Source: Cordilura impudica (taxonomy: Eukaryota; Arthropoda; Insecta; Diptera; Scathophagidae). From it: a stretch of DNA of 64,000 nucleotides. Position numbers and translations under genes: made by a program. Below the pieces are notes generated by a model. It had not been told where the DNA came from. It was given only the letters and a program-made list of their open reading frames with translations, and did no database searches. The stretch is from NCBI GenBank assembly GCA_963682025.1, contig OY821520.1, forward strand, positions 89,205,670-89,269,669, read 5' to 3'. This document shows, one piece after another, positions 24,397-35,573 of the stretch; within the stretch, counting starts at the first letter, position 1, and every line of letters begins with the position of its first letter.

Positions 24397-24905
24397 CACA
24401 CGTTTTCCCACTTTTACCGAGAGAAGGGAAGTCCCATTTTCATTTCCCACATACATTTTCGCACGCGTATAGTTGGTCTTCATTAAATCTGCTCACAAAG
24501 TGATTTTAACAAAAGGTCTCGGTGTTTTAAGTATTAAGATACCCTAACCACAGAATGACATCCATATAAACTATGAAATAAGTTAAAGTATTTATTCGAT
24601 GGTATTAGGCCTTTTTAGAGGCTTCACGATATTGTCGATATTGATGGAATAGCAAATTTAAATTCAGATATAATTTTGATCCTAAAATTTGTTACACTTA
24701 AAAAAATATAAATAAAAAAAAAATAACCAAATAAGTTTTTTTTTTAAATCATTTTTTAGGTAAAAAACAAATTTATAGAATTGGATCTAATAGGGCTTAC
24801 TCTACAAGAATATAAATCAAATATACATTTTCAGGAAGATTAATGTTCCCTGAGAAGACAAAAAATTTTAGAAATAAAACAAAGCTGATAGAAAAATTAT
24901 AAAAA
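24397..24905. other. AT-rich spacer
   Basis: Nothing recognised. Confidence 0.5.
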
Positions 24906-25560
24906 AACAAGTAAAAAATAAAGTCAGTCTAGATTGACTATACGATAACCCATAATATGCGATTAGAGAAAGTGTCTTCGTTCAAAGTAATTGAATATAG
25001 TAAATAAGCATAAACCAAATTTGAGTGGCATTGTTATTAATTTTTTGCCTGCGTATATGAAAAAGTTCACATCGGAAAATGGAGCAATCTTGGCCGAAAT
25101 TGCAAAAACATGCACAAACCAATTTTATGTAAATCTGTGCAATGTCTCTGCTTTTTAATAAAATTTAAATGAAGATCAGGAAGCAGTTTTATATGGAAGC
25201 TGTGACTAAGAATTGTCCTAAAGCTTTTTTTTTGACTACTGATGGATGGGTGTAATAAACACACACAAAACAAATTTCATTGGTATTTATACGATCTTAT
25301 GGAAATCTAAGACGATCTCATAGGGGTCGTATGTATGGGAACTAAGTTCTAACATGCAGCAATTATCACCAATTTCAATAGCGTTCGTCCTGTGGCCAAT
25401 AAAAGCTTATTTGCCAAATTTCATCAAAATTTCTTAATGTGTACGATCTGTAGTTTTACTACAAGGTTTACATGGATACATAGGTCAAATATTTTTAGTA
25501 GTTACAAAATTCAGCACAAACACATTTCACCCTGACCACATAATGCTCTAGGGTATAAAA
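24906..25560 (-). repeat. family C dispersed repeat, copy 2
   Basis: Minus-strand copy. Starts AACAAGTAAAAAATAAAGTC with a weakened palindrome (AGTCAGTCTAGATTGACT) and ends at CTCTAGGGTATAAAA. It lacks part of the internal sequence seen in 48853-49639. Confidence 0.8.
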
Positions 25561-27929
25561 ATTAAAAAAAAAAAAAATATGTTAAACAAAAGTTTGTGTA
25601 ACCGTCAATTTGATAACGCAAGTTTCACACGAAATGACTATATTTAATTTATTTAAGTACAGCCATTTGAATAACTTACAACTTCATGCCAATTGTGATC
25701 ATTATAATTTACTTAGTTATATTGCAAATGCAGGTCAAGATTCTAATTAAATAATATAATGGTACCACATTTCCATTTAAACTCATACTCATTCCTCCTA
25801 ATAAGTTTTTCATTTTGGTAACTAAGTATCAACGTTATTTAATTAAAATGACTTAAATCAAGTTTATTGAGCAGTAAATCTTACCGAATGCATTGTAATA
25901 TACTGATACCAAATAGATTATAGAAGCCTACTGGTCATATGAATCATTATATAGTTGGCTATATGTAAATAAAGGACACGACACAAATGATCTCCATATG
26001 TGAGCCTATGTGTATATGTTTCTATTTGGGGGTAACATTTAACAAAATGCCAGTAAGCAGCAATAACAAATCATAACTCATTTCCATAAAATTTCATAAA
26101 CCACTTAAGATAAGTCTAATTAATGTTGCAACTGAAATCAACCACCGCAAACCTAACTTTAGCAAAAAGTCTTAGCATAACATTCTCATACATTCAACAC
26201 GGCACAAACATGACAAAAATCATATAACTAAATAGTTTCATGGCAACAACCAAAATGGTTACCGGCCTTAACAAGAATATAATAATTCATTACAGACTTG
26301 AGATGTGCGTTAGTTGGAAAAACTTATTTAAGCAAAATAGATTTTACAACAAGACATTTGGACTTTTGTGTATTCATATAAAGGAAAATAAGTAACAAAC
26401 TGTTTTTTGCATTGAAGATTAAAAATGAAAACATAAATCATAATCAAAATTATTAGAATAACTTAAATTGTTTGCCTTCAAAAGAAACGATAACTTAGAA
26501 AAGAAACTTTTCATTTCAATTTAAATATATAAAATGTTCAATAAAAAATCCATTCTAATATCAAATGGAAGCAATTTTTATTCTATGAAAGTTAAGCAAA
26601 AAAATAGTAATCAATAAACCATTAATTTCAGCAAATACCATGGAGTTACGAAAAAAAAGAAATAATATAAAACACCATTTATACATAAATATATAGAAAG
26701 TTTTGTCTTATTTCAAACTCACAATACATAATTTATTATGTTTAAGGCCAAGACTACTGAAGTAGACAGCTTTGTGTTTGTTATTGTATTCTTGGAAAAA
26801 AGGACATTTAAAATGTTTTTAACTATCTATTAGGAAAAGGACAACAAAAATTGAAAAGGTACTCAGATAAACGAAGCCAACACTCATATAAAATACCCAG
26901 TAAACATTTGGTCAGAAATAAGAAAAATTTCGTTAAAAGTTTATATGTAGTTTATAAAGGGAGTACCCCATTTTATGGGTGGTTTCTCATAAAAAAATAA
27001 CAAAAAACGCTAGCTTTTGGAAATAGTTTTTCCATTTTCTATGAAAATTTTACTAAAAACGTGATCAAATTACCAGGTCCTTAAACAGTCGAAGTGCTTA
27101 TAAAATTGCTTACTGGTTTTGTGTATTTAATAGTACAAAAGCAAATTATGCTTGTGATAGCTATTGTTTCATTTGATGATAGGTAATTGCTTAAGTGGAA
27201 ATAAAAAATAAATTATTTAACTTAAACGATAAATGAATAGGACATAAAAAAAGGCAGAATAGCATATATGAAAGTGGGAATGTAAAAGAGGAAAACAAAA
27301 TTTTCCGGGCACTATATATATACAAATAATGTATTACACTACACATATAATTTAATTGTGTTTATAGTTATTATTATTAACTCTAATTCACATATTGTAA
27401 TATGTATTTGTTGCCTAAAATTATATTGTACTTTATTAAGGTCACTGAAGTAGGATATTTTCTTAGATTAACATTTATAAATTATTTAAGGGGATAATGG
27501 ATTTCTATACCCTTGCACCACTGTTCGCAGGACATATAGTAGTTCGTCATTCCGTTTGTAATAACTATTTAACAATATTTGATATAACAACAAAATATAT
27601 ATTCATTATCCTCATAATAAGCAGAGTTGTTATTGTTTTATATGTCTGTCTGGACTTTCGTCTGCTGCAGTAATGATCACGCCTACAAAAAGCCAGCTGG
27701 TTGCTCGCTATTGGCGAATATGCTTCATATTTACCCGAGCCAGTAAGAGTGTTAAATTTGATTGTGCCAAATCTTAGTTATTCTCCAAACTCAATATTAT
27801 ACCCATCTTCAAGTACAGTTACCATTTTAATGCAGTTGCTTTTTAATTTCTGAACTAAAATTTCTGTGGTAACAAGCGATAACCGCCTAAGTCGATTTAA
27901 GAACAATTTGAGTTATGTATGCCATCATA
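25561..27929. other. mostly unique AT-rich sequence
   Basis: No second copy in the window and no coding region recognised. The segment from about 27500, starting ATTTCTATACCCTTGCACCA, has the character of another dispersed fly repeat, but only one copy is visible here. Confidence 0.4.
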
Positions 27930-28292
27930 TATATAATATTAATAGGCTAGACGATTCTTTGTGACCTATGTTTTGTTCTTCCTTTTTATCCCGATTTTGA
28001 CCGAACGCATATTATTTGAAAGGTATTTCTTTTTAGTCGTTTTGCAGATTTACAGATTTTAAAATTTTTTCCTTTATTTTGCGTAAATTGAATTTAAAAT
28101 TGCTCCTAACACATACATAAAATTATACGTATGCTATGTGTGTTTTATTAAATTTGTTAATGTGCTTGCTAATGAGTTTGTTTTCTTCATTCATAATAAT
28201 ATTAAACCATAAAAGTGTTGGTTTGTGAATTGGCTAAGTTTAAAAATAAAGCTGCCTAGAAATTGAAATTTTGAGCGCTGGAATCTGCTTGT
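27930..28292 (+). mobile_element. Helitron family A, copy 6 (degenerate ends)
   Basis: Starts ATATAATATTAATAGGCTAG and ends TTTTGAGCGCTGGAATCTGC TTGT. Half of the terminal hairpin is lost and CTAGT has become CTTGT. The internal part matches copies 1 and 3. Confidence 0.8.
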
Positions 28293-28649
28293 TCTATTAA
28301 AAGCCTTTATATTTGCGTGAAATCCCCACTTCCGTAACACTGTTTGTTAAAAAGTTATTAATGAAAACATACCGACCTAAGTCGTAATGAAGCCCCATTA
28401 CATTTACATAAAAGTTAATTTTCTCAAAAGCAGGATTTAAATTGTTTTTTTTTTTTGTCAGTATTTGTTATAATTTCTTATTGTTTCTTATCAAAACAAT
28501 GGTGTTATTTGTTTTAGAAAGAATGAATTTTTTATGGTAGTAATTCACTTCTATTTGAATAATTGATTTATTTTTTTTTTATTATTATAGCAAAAAATAC
28601 AACATTCCACACAAGAGACCCAAGAGAAACACTTTAATAATGCAGCCGA
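28293..28649. other. AT-rich spacer
   Basis: Nothing recognised. Confidence 0.5.
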
Positions 28650-28840
28650 CGTACATCGGCTGAAAGTCGTTTTTCATAGGCCAAAATTCTGTAACTTTTG
28701 TATCGATCAAAATATTTTAGGAGTTTTCTTTTAATGGAGAGATATTGAGTTGGGCTTGAGTCAGTTTTAATTTAATTGAAATTGATGGAGAACTTTTTAA
28801 GGAATTCAACGTCTAATTTGAACTTTTAAGTTTTTTTTTA
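28650..28840 (+). repeat. family H repeat, copy 1
   Basis: Shares the order CGGCTGAAAGTCGTTTTTCA, AATTCTGTAACTTT, TTTTTAAGGAATTC and TTGAACTTTT with 32704-32890, same strand, about 70-75% identical by eye. Confidence 0.7.
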
Positions 28841-28997
28841 TTTTATTTTTTTTTTATCAATACATTAATAAGTGAAGGTAAATTTTTAGTTCCCTTTTTA
28901 CACTATATGCGGGCGCGGAGGAGTGTGAAAATTGTCATAGTTATAGTTCATATAGAGGAGAAGCTGAGACTGATAAAGTTTATGTTGAATCTGTCTT

Positions 28998-29208
28998 AAA
29001 AATATAATAAATTAAATAAAATAAAATATTTTTAATAATTCGCTACACTCTGTTAATGCGAATGATTTAAATTATATATCAGACACCCTGTGTTGAAAAT
29101 ATAATAAATTAAATATAATAAATTAAATAAAATAAAATATTTTTAATAATTCGCTACACTCTGTTAATGCGAATGATTTAAATTATATATCAGACACCCT
29201 GTGTTGAA
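28998..29208 (+). repeat. recent tandem duplication, ~97-bp unit
   Basis: Two copies of a segment containing CGCTACACTCTGTTAATGCG and ATATCAGACACCCTGTGTTG. They appear identical except that the second carries a further 17-base duplication of AATATAATAAATTAAAT near its start. The lack of divergence implies a recent event. Confidence 0.9.
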
Positions 29209-29276
29209 TTTTGTGTATTGCCAAAATTGATTAACATACTTTCAGGCTCATTTAAATATTCATACATTTTTTATAT
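29209..29276 (+). mobile_element. Helitron family A, copy 7, left part
   Basis: Matches the interior of family A (AATTGATTAACATACTTTCA, then CATACATTTTTT) and stops exactly where the long-TIR transposon begins. The continuation is at 32074-32173. Confidence 0.65.
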
Positions 29277-29870
29277 GGGGGATTTCATGTCAAGTGCACA
29301 AACTTTTGAAACCGATGTCTTCCGATCGGGATGAAATTTGCGCCAAGGCTAGTACTATTGGATAGTAGTTTAGACACAATTTTTCAACAAGATCGGTCAA
29401 GAGCTTTCTGAGTTAGAGGGGATCAAAATTTGACATTTTGGCCAAACAGGTGTTTTTTCTCATCCATGTAACTTATTACCTATTGTTCTTAGAAAATTTT
29501 CTCCCAAATAGTTTAGATAGCTATTTCTTCAACATTTCGAAAAAAAATACTTAAAAAAAAAATTTTTTTTTTTTACATTTTTTTTTACTAAATTAAAGCA
29601 TTTTTTGCCTTTATTTTCAAAAAGGGCATTTATTTTTTTTTTTTATAAGAAAGCTTAGGATTTTTCCTTTAAGTGCTTTTTGGTCGCTTATTGGGATGGG
29701 AGTGGGATATCTATCAAAATGAATGTTTTGTAACTAAAGACAACGGTTTTTAAATTTTTCACAAATGCACTATTTTGAATTTTTTCCTATTTGTGTGAAA
29801 AACCTTACAAATAAAACTTATACTGATAAAGTAGACAAATTAACCTTTCCGAAGTTATGTAATATGCCTA
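29277..29870 (+). repeat. left long terminal inverted repeat
   Basis: Pairs with 31497-32073. It contains CCGATCGGGATGAAATTTGC, GGGATGGGAGTGGGATATCT, several A/T runs of differing length, and CCTTACAAATAAAACTTATA near its inner end. Differences from the right arm are mainly substitutions and homopolymer length. Confidence 0.9.
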
Positions 29871-30139
29871 ACTAAAATGTCATGCCCTCAATACTGTAAT
29901 ACCCACAATATATTAACCTCAGGAAAAAAAATCACTTTTTTTCTATAGAAATGTTGAACAATAATTTTTTTATTTATTTGTAATAATAATTAAATTAATA
30001 TATTTATAATAATTATAATAAAAATAAATAGATAAATTATTTAATAAAATTTAATCTTAAAACATTAGATCCATTCATATAATAACTATTTTATAGTAAA
30101 TTTATTGTAGCTGATGAAGTATTTAAGTTTTGTCACTTT

Positions 30140-31477
30140 TTAAAAATCCAATCTTTTATCCATCTTATTTGTCGAATTTATTTGCTGCTTTTTTAGCCAA
30201 TCCTTTCTTGGCGTTACTAGGTACAGCTGTTGATTTCGCTTGTGTTTTTTTTTTTTTTTTTTTTGATTTTGAAAGAAATTGCATTGACTACAGGAGAAAA
30301 CTTTTTCATCTCGAGTCTTCCATCGACAACCGGTGCCATCGATTGTTATCGCAGCATCGAATCTGCTCTTTAGTGTTTTCAATGTTTCCTCATAATCCTC
30401 TTTGCTACTAAAAACTATTTTAGTTTCTTTACAATAATTCTTTGTCCAATGGAATAAAGCAGTCGCATCTAAGATGCGATCTTGATGAGAGCAATGGAGG
30501 CTACTCTTCGCTGCATTTCTTTTAAGGTTTGCCCAAATACCATCACATGCTCCTTTACCATGAGCCGTAGGATGAAAATGCCACTCAGCTGGCATTCCAA
30601 AATCTTTTTCATGAGCCATAAGATTTGCGAAGCTACTTTTGTTTTTAAAATGATGACAAGCTCCGTCCGAAACGTAGTATACCTTCTTTACTGTAAATTT
30701 AGATTTTAGATATTTTAGTATTATCTTGTGGTACTCATAAACTGCAACGGTATCATGTTTTAAATCGTCGGATATGATTGCCATACTTTTGTGTTCCAGT
30801 TTTTCATCTTTCATGTAGTAAATAACTACTGTGAATATAGTTGCTTGGTCGTTATTGAAGTGGAATGCTTGTATGGCATCCTGAAGAACATATTTATAGT
30901 TTTCTGCGAAATCATATGAAATAACGAATTCACCAGACTTCAAATGTATCTTCAAATCCTTGAAGAATGACCATTGCTCTTTGACTAAAAAGTCATGGTT
31001 TCTCAAGTTTAGCAATCCTGTACACATTTCTTCCACAAAATCATCCACATTTAAAATTATTGTTTTCAATGTGCATCTGTCAGTCTGAATCCAAGAATCA
31101 AATTTGACCTCCTCTATATATTCTCGATCTAAAGAGTTGATTAAATTTTCTTTGATAAATGTGGTTTTCGGGGAATTGGTACATTCACCTAAGTGGCAAG
31201 AAGTTGTTGCATTAGGACACATAGTCAATTTAAGGCAATCGCGGTAATCGTGTAAATCTTCTGCCGAATCATCTGTTAAATACTTTAAGTTGATTTCCTT
31301 CAACATCAGTTTAACATTTTCATGGTAAATGCAAACGCATACTGTGTGAGTTCCGCTGCTTCCTGCCAAAACGCAATGTTTTGGCCTCATTTGGGTTAAT
31401 TTCGTGAAGCCAATTCTAACATCCTCGTGTGCAAATTGAAATGTTGCAAATAACTCTTTCAGGTTACAGAGAACCAT
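30140..31477 (-). CDS. DDE-like transposase family protein, N-truncated, open
   Basis: 445 codons, uninterrupted, on the minus strand. It belongs to a protein family seen as many uncharacterised entries in arthropod and cnidarian genomes (recognition from motif order; not verified by search). An N-terminal Cys region HTVCVCIYHENVKLML (45-60) is followed by Cys87/Cys94/Cys99. Then come YDFAENYKYVLQDAIQAF (188-205; D189, E192), a DQATIFTVVIYY strand (210-221), KVYYVSDGACHHFKNK (265-280; D271), and HFHPTAHGKGACDGIWANLK (300-319; D312). A C-terminal CSQCN and Lys-rich tail follow; the Lys run comes from a T-run in the DNA. D189, D271 and D312 are candidate catalytic residues (inference). An in-frame TAA lies 12 bases upstream of the ATG, and the TIR begins about 20 bases upstream. 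Relatives I recall have a longer N-terminus, so this is probably an internally deleted copy. No introns needed. Confidence 0.7.
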   Translation of the reverse strand: MVLCNLKELFATFQFAHEDVRIGFTKLTQMRPKHCVLAGSSGTHTVCVCIYHENVKLMLKEINLKYLTDDSAEDLHDYRDCLKLTMCPNATTSCHLGECTNSPKTTFIKENLINSLDREYIEEVKFDSWIQTDRCTLKTIILNVDDFVEEMCTGLLNLRNHDFLVKEQWSFFKDLKIHLKSGEFVISYDFAENYKYVLQDAIQAFHFNNDQATIFTVVIYYMKDEKLEHKSMAIISDDLKHDTVAVYEYHKIILKYLKSKFTVKKVYYVSDGACHHFKNKSSFANLMAHEKDFGMPAEWHFHPTAHGKGACDGIWANLKRNAAKSSLHCSHQDRILDATALFHWTKNYCKETKIVFSSKEDYEETLKTLKSRFDAAITIDGTGCRWKTRDEKVFSCSQCNFFQNQKKKKKKHKRNQQLYLVTPRKDWLKKQQINSTNKMDKRLDF

Positions 31478-31496
31478 TCTCTTTTGTTATGTTATG

Positions 31497-32073
31497 AAGG
31501 TATGTTACATAATTAATTTGTCTAGTTTCTCAGTATAAGTTTTATTTGTAAGGTTTTTCACACAAATAGGAAAAAATTCAAAATAGTGCATTTGTGAAAA
31601 ATTTAAAAACCGTTGTCTTGAGTTACAAAACATTTATTTTGACAGATATCCCACTCCCATCCCACTAAGCGACCAAAAAGCTCTTAAAGTAAAAATCCTA
31701 AGCTTTCTTATGAAAAAAAAAATGCCCTTTTTGAAAATAAAGGCAAAAAATGCTTTAATTTAGTAAAAAAAAAATTTTTTTAAAAAATTTTTATTTCTTT
31801 AAGTATTTTTTTCCGAAATATTGAACAAATAGCTATCTAAACTATTTGGGAGAAAATTTTCTAAGAACAATAGGTAAGTTACATGGATGAGAAAAAACAC
31901 CTGTTTGGCCAAAATGTCAAATTTTGATCCCCTCTAACTCAGAGAGCTCTTGACCGATCTTGTTGAAAAATTGTGTCTAAACTACTACCCAATAGAACTA
32001 ACCTTGGTGCAAATTTTATCCCGATCGGAAGACATCGGTTTCAAAAGTTGGTGCACTTGACATGAAATCCCCC
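31497..32073 (-). repeat. right long terminal inverted repeat
   Basis: Reverse-complement partner of 29277-29870, ending TTGACATGAAATCCCCC. The reading frame starts just inside it, so any promoter for the protein would have to lie within this repeat. Confidence 0.9.
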
Positions 32074-32173
32074 ATGTATATAGATTAAGAAAACACTGGA
32101 AGACAACAATTAAATGAAAAAATAATATTTCCTAGAATTTGCACTCGAATATCGAGTGCTGGGCTATACTAGT
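32074..32173 (+). mobile_element. Helitron family A, copy 7, right part
   Basis: Continues the interrupted copy and ends with a perfect hairpin, GCACTCGAATATCGAGTGC, then TGGGCTATACTAGT. It is the best-preserved 3' end of this family in the window. Confidence 0.8.
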
Positions 32174-32179
32174 TTTTTA

Positions 32180-32400
32180 GAAATGTTATATTTGGATTTT
32201 AATAATAATTATATGCTTTTTTTTTGTAATAATGGGATTTTTTTAATGTTACCTTCAAAAAATATTAAACTAAAAAAATAAGTAAAATCAACTGGAAATT
32301 TTGCTTCTACTACTGAAAAATTACAAAGTTTTTTATTAAAAATGTGCAAATTTGTTTACATTCAAAGAATATTTACACTTAGAAAAACGTTAATAATATG
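32180..32400 (+). repeat. direct repeat, left copy
   Basis: Matches 32945-33160 in the same orientation: TTTGTAATAATGG, AATTTTGCT, ACTGAAAAAT and TTTACA(T/C)TCAAAG occur in the same order. Diverged (about 70% by eye). Family unknown. Confidence 0.6.
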
Positions 32401-32571
32401 AGTATATTATGAGTGTATTATTAGAAGTTGGACTAACCCATACTGCATTACAAATTGGAAATTGGCCAATAACAATTATAAATTTTACAAAACTTTACAC
32501 AAAACGCCGGATTTAATTTATATTCTTTATCATTTTTGTTTTTAATTCTTTATTTTAAATATATTTATATG

Positions 32572-32703
32572 ATATATCAACATGTGGTCAGGGTATATTG
32601 ACTTTTTGCTGATGTTTGTAACCATGAAGGATATTTGACCCAACTCCATTTTTTATTATACCGTTTGACTCAGAATCTTCTTCTGAGTCGATTTAGTGAT
32701 GTC
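32572..32703 (+). repeat. family C dispersed repeat, 5' fragment (copy 3)
   Basis: Contains ACATGTGGTCAGGGTATA, the TTTGTAACCATGAAGGATAT segment and TCTGAGTCGATTTAGTGATG. It stops there and joins family H. Confidence 0.65.
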
Positions 32704-32890
32704 TATTGGCTGAAAATCGTTTTTCATTGGCCATAATTCTGTAACTTTCGACCGATCACAATAATTTAAAAATTTTTTTTATTGGATAAATATTTAGTTG
32801 AACATGAGTTAATTTTAATTACATTAAAATTGATTAAGTACTTTTTAAGGAATTCTAGGTCAAAGTTGAACTTTTCATTTTTTTTTTAAA
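32704..32890 (+). repeat. family H repeat, copy 2
   Basis: See 28650-28840. Here it directly follows a family C fragment, which suggests family H may be a composite or variant of that family. Confidence 0.65.
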
Positions 32891-32944
32891 CTTTTAGCAC
32901 GAAATATGGGTTTTTAATTCTTTTTATATATTAAAAAATATTTA

Positions 32945-33160
32945 TATTTCAATAATAGTTATAAACATTTTTTGTAATAATGGAATTTTTTTTAATGTTT
33001 AGACTCAGAAAAAATTTTATACTAAAAAAAAAGTATAATAAACTCGAAATTTTGCTATTATTACTGAAAAATAATAGGTACATTTTTTGCTGTTAAATTT
33101 GCAAATTAGGTTACACTCAAAGTATATTAACACGTAAAAAACGGTGGTAATATTATCTAA
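32945..33160 (+). repeat. direct repeat, right copy
   Basis: Partner of 32180-32400. A further partial piece (TACTACAGAACAATTTATAA, CTTTTTGCTGTCAAATTTG) follows at about 33170-33215. Confidence 0.6.
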
Positions 33161-33499
33161 AAGTCTTGCTATTACTACAGAACAATTTATAACTTTTTGC
33201 TGTCAAATTTGTTCATTTTAGCAAAATGAATCTGTTGAACATTCTGATTTTGTTATGAAAATATTGATATTTAGTTTTTGAATCTTTCTTATTTATTGAA
33301 ACATTTCATACATATTTGGATGAAAAAACCTCTTAAAAACAAAAACTTCAATAGATTTTATTAGCATTTGTAACAATGAGAAGTTCCGTTTATTATTATT
33401 TTTTATTAATACTATGTTTTTCGTGCATAAATAGCAATGAAATGCAAATATTCCATATTTTGTTCTGCGTTATTTCTATTCTTTAGTTGTTTTTTGGCA

Positions 33500-33960
33500 T
33501 CCTCATTAAATCTCAATGTTCCATTTTCCATTGATTTCGAATACTGGAAATGAACGCATATGACGTTGCCAATAATATATTAAATATATCTTCATTTGTG
33601 GCATTCCATGAAATTGTTCTGATATTGTGCTCTCTTTAAAATCTTCAATCCTTATTCCTTTTTTCCTGAGCCTCCTTAGATACATCTCCAAGTGGCACCA
33701 AATGGGATTTAAAGATATCTTCTGCATGATAAAGGATTTTGTGAACTGTTGCAGACATATTTCTCCATCGGTGATTTGTTGTATATATTTTAGTAGTTTC
33801 TTCAGCATAATCTCCAAATTTTCTAGAGTCAATTTCTTGATTGCACGCAAGTACTTTTAGGATTATTTTAAATCTGAAAATAAGGTTTAAATCCACTCTT
33901 GTTATTTCAGGTCCTTTTTTGGATCTGAAAAGAATCTTCTTATCGTATCTACCCTTACTA
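33500..33960 (-). pseudogene. Transib/RAG1-like transposase C-terminal relic
   Basis: Minus-strand reading in two frames. Upstream: ITRVDLNLIFRFKIILKVLA, then IDSRKFGDYAEETTKIY, then SATVHKILYHA, then HLVPLGDVSKEAQEKRNKD. After a frame change: REHNIRT, NATNEDIFNILLATS, ISSIRNQ. The VHKIL...PLG..S.EAQE.RNKD..RF.REH order is the block I associate with the C-terminal catalytic Glu region of Transib and RAG1-core-like transposases. If that is right, the Glu in SKE would be the catalytic one. It carries stops and a frameshift, and no N-terminal two thirds is recognised. The family assignment is from memory of motif spacing and could be wrong, though the relic itself is clearly protein-derived. Confidence 0.5.
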
Positions 33961-35573
33961 TCATTAATTTAGTAATCAAATTTTGTATATGACATTTGGC
34001 AATCATCAGTATATTAAATGCCCTCCCAATTTTTACTCTAACTTATTTAGTAACAAGCACATTAGTTATATTTACTTTAAGTTATATCTACTTGATAATC
34101 ACAACCGATTATTATAAGACTTAGAGTCTTACGCTAATTCAAATAAATGGCAATCTTACTCGTATTCGTTTTATGGTCATTTTCTATGACCTCACCCACT
34201 ACGTTTGGAATCTGACTGATATCTAGATTTAAAATTAATAACATAACAGACCTACTCAAGTTCTCTTGATTTTGTTTAATTATCAATAAGGCTTCATCTG
34301 ATAATATCATCATAATATTATCAAATAAAGAACATCCTTGCTCTTAAATTTACAATTGCTTGTGTTTTTTTCAGTTTTGCAAGAAAAAAATATGTAAAAT
34401 CTTTTATCAAATGTCAAATCATAATTACAGTCATTACAATAATGACTGTTGAGAACAGAATACAAAAAACCCTGAATACATATGCATGAATTACATGTAC
34501 ATATATAAAAAAAAAATAAATTGAAAGTAAAAAAAAAAGGAAAAAACAAATAAATAAAATTCAGATAATATCACGCAAAATAAGAACACTGTCAACATAA
34601 TTATTTATCCACAAGGACGGACGTTGGCCCACAATTTGCATTTTTTTTTTTTAGATTAACATACATATCCAGAAAACTCCAACAGCGAAGAAATGGTGCT
34701 GATCATGCTATTTGTTGTAAATATTTCAAACCATAAGTCTAGTAGGGTGTAATTTTTACACACGTATATCTACCAGCAAACCGACCTACTTATATAGGAA
34801 ACAGCCTCATATGTAAACATGCACACACACACACACAAACACACACATACTTAGACTTTTTTATGTCATAAGCAGCCATAGGAAAATGATGATGACAATG
34901 CCGCCATGTTTGAAAATTAAAAAACTTCCGAAAAAAAGCAACATTGTGTGAACTAAAAAATATTCATTCTGAACAAGGAGAATATTGTGTATTATAAGGA
35001 AAATAACTCATTCTTGGATTTTCTTATTTTTCGTAGAAATAAAAGAATGTTCTAACGTAAATATGTAGGTTATGTAGTTAAATCTCTTTTGGCATTGACT
35101 TGTTTTGAGTAACTTTTATGTATCATATTACTTGTGTTAAATAATAAAAAAAAAAAAACTAAGCATTCAGAGTAGATACTTTTAAGCCTTTAGGAATGTC
35201 AAGAGGAGTAGCTTGATCCAACAGTGGTGGGGTTATTAATGAATATAAAATAAAACAAATTCTAGTGAAACTGGGAGTGTATTTGTGAGAAATTATATTG
35301 AATTTCATATGCGATATGATTTCTGTATGGTAATTAAATCAAAAAGATGTATATCTTAGGATCACATAATATGACGTCTCTGAGGCATATATGTTCTTAA
35401 AATATGAATTAATCAAATTTGAGTAAATAATGTCAATCTTGTCAGCTTTTAAATAGATTTAAATGGAAATTGGAGGCTTTGAAAACAATTTTTCACTATT
35501 TTTGAACCTACTTGATCACGATATTTTTTACAAATTGGATCTAAGGCCAATTTAAGTCGATCCTAATACGTTA
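33961..35573. other. AT-rich stretch with a CA microsatellite
   Basis: A CACACACACACACAAACACA run lies near 34826-34852. Nothing else recognised. Confidence 0.5.

Larger units (their letters stand above)
29277..32073 (-). mobile_element. 2.8-kb DNA transposon with ~590-bp TIRs
   Basis: Ends are GGGGGATTTCATGTCAAGTG and its reverse complement. The inverted repeats run inward for about 590 bases with high similarity. The element contains one open reading frame on the minus strand. It sits inside a family A Helitron: the empty version at 15600-15774 reads CATTTTTTGTATATGT, and here the flanks are CATTTTTTATAT and ATGTATAT. The target duplication is short and imperfect (TAT/ATAT-like) and cannot be fixed. 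Superfamily is not assigned; the protein shows a DDE-like arrangement of acidic residues. Confidence 0.85.

Noticed and set aside
24136..24486. 116-codon frame and its opposite-strand shadow
   Set aside because: Both follow from the repeated GCATGC/TTTCCCAT words in an inverted repeat.
30130..30709. Plus-strand frames over the long-TIR element
   Set aside because: Antisense shadows of the 445-codon minus-strand frame.
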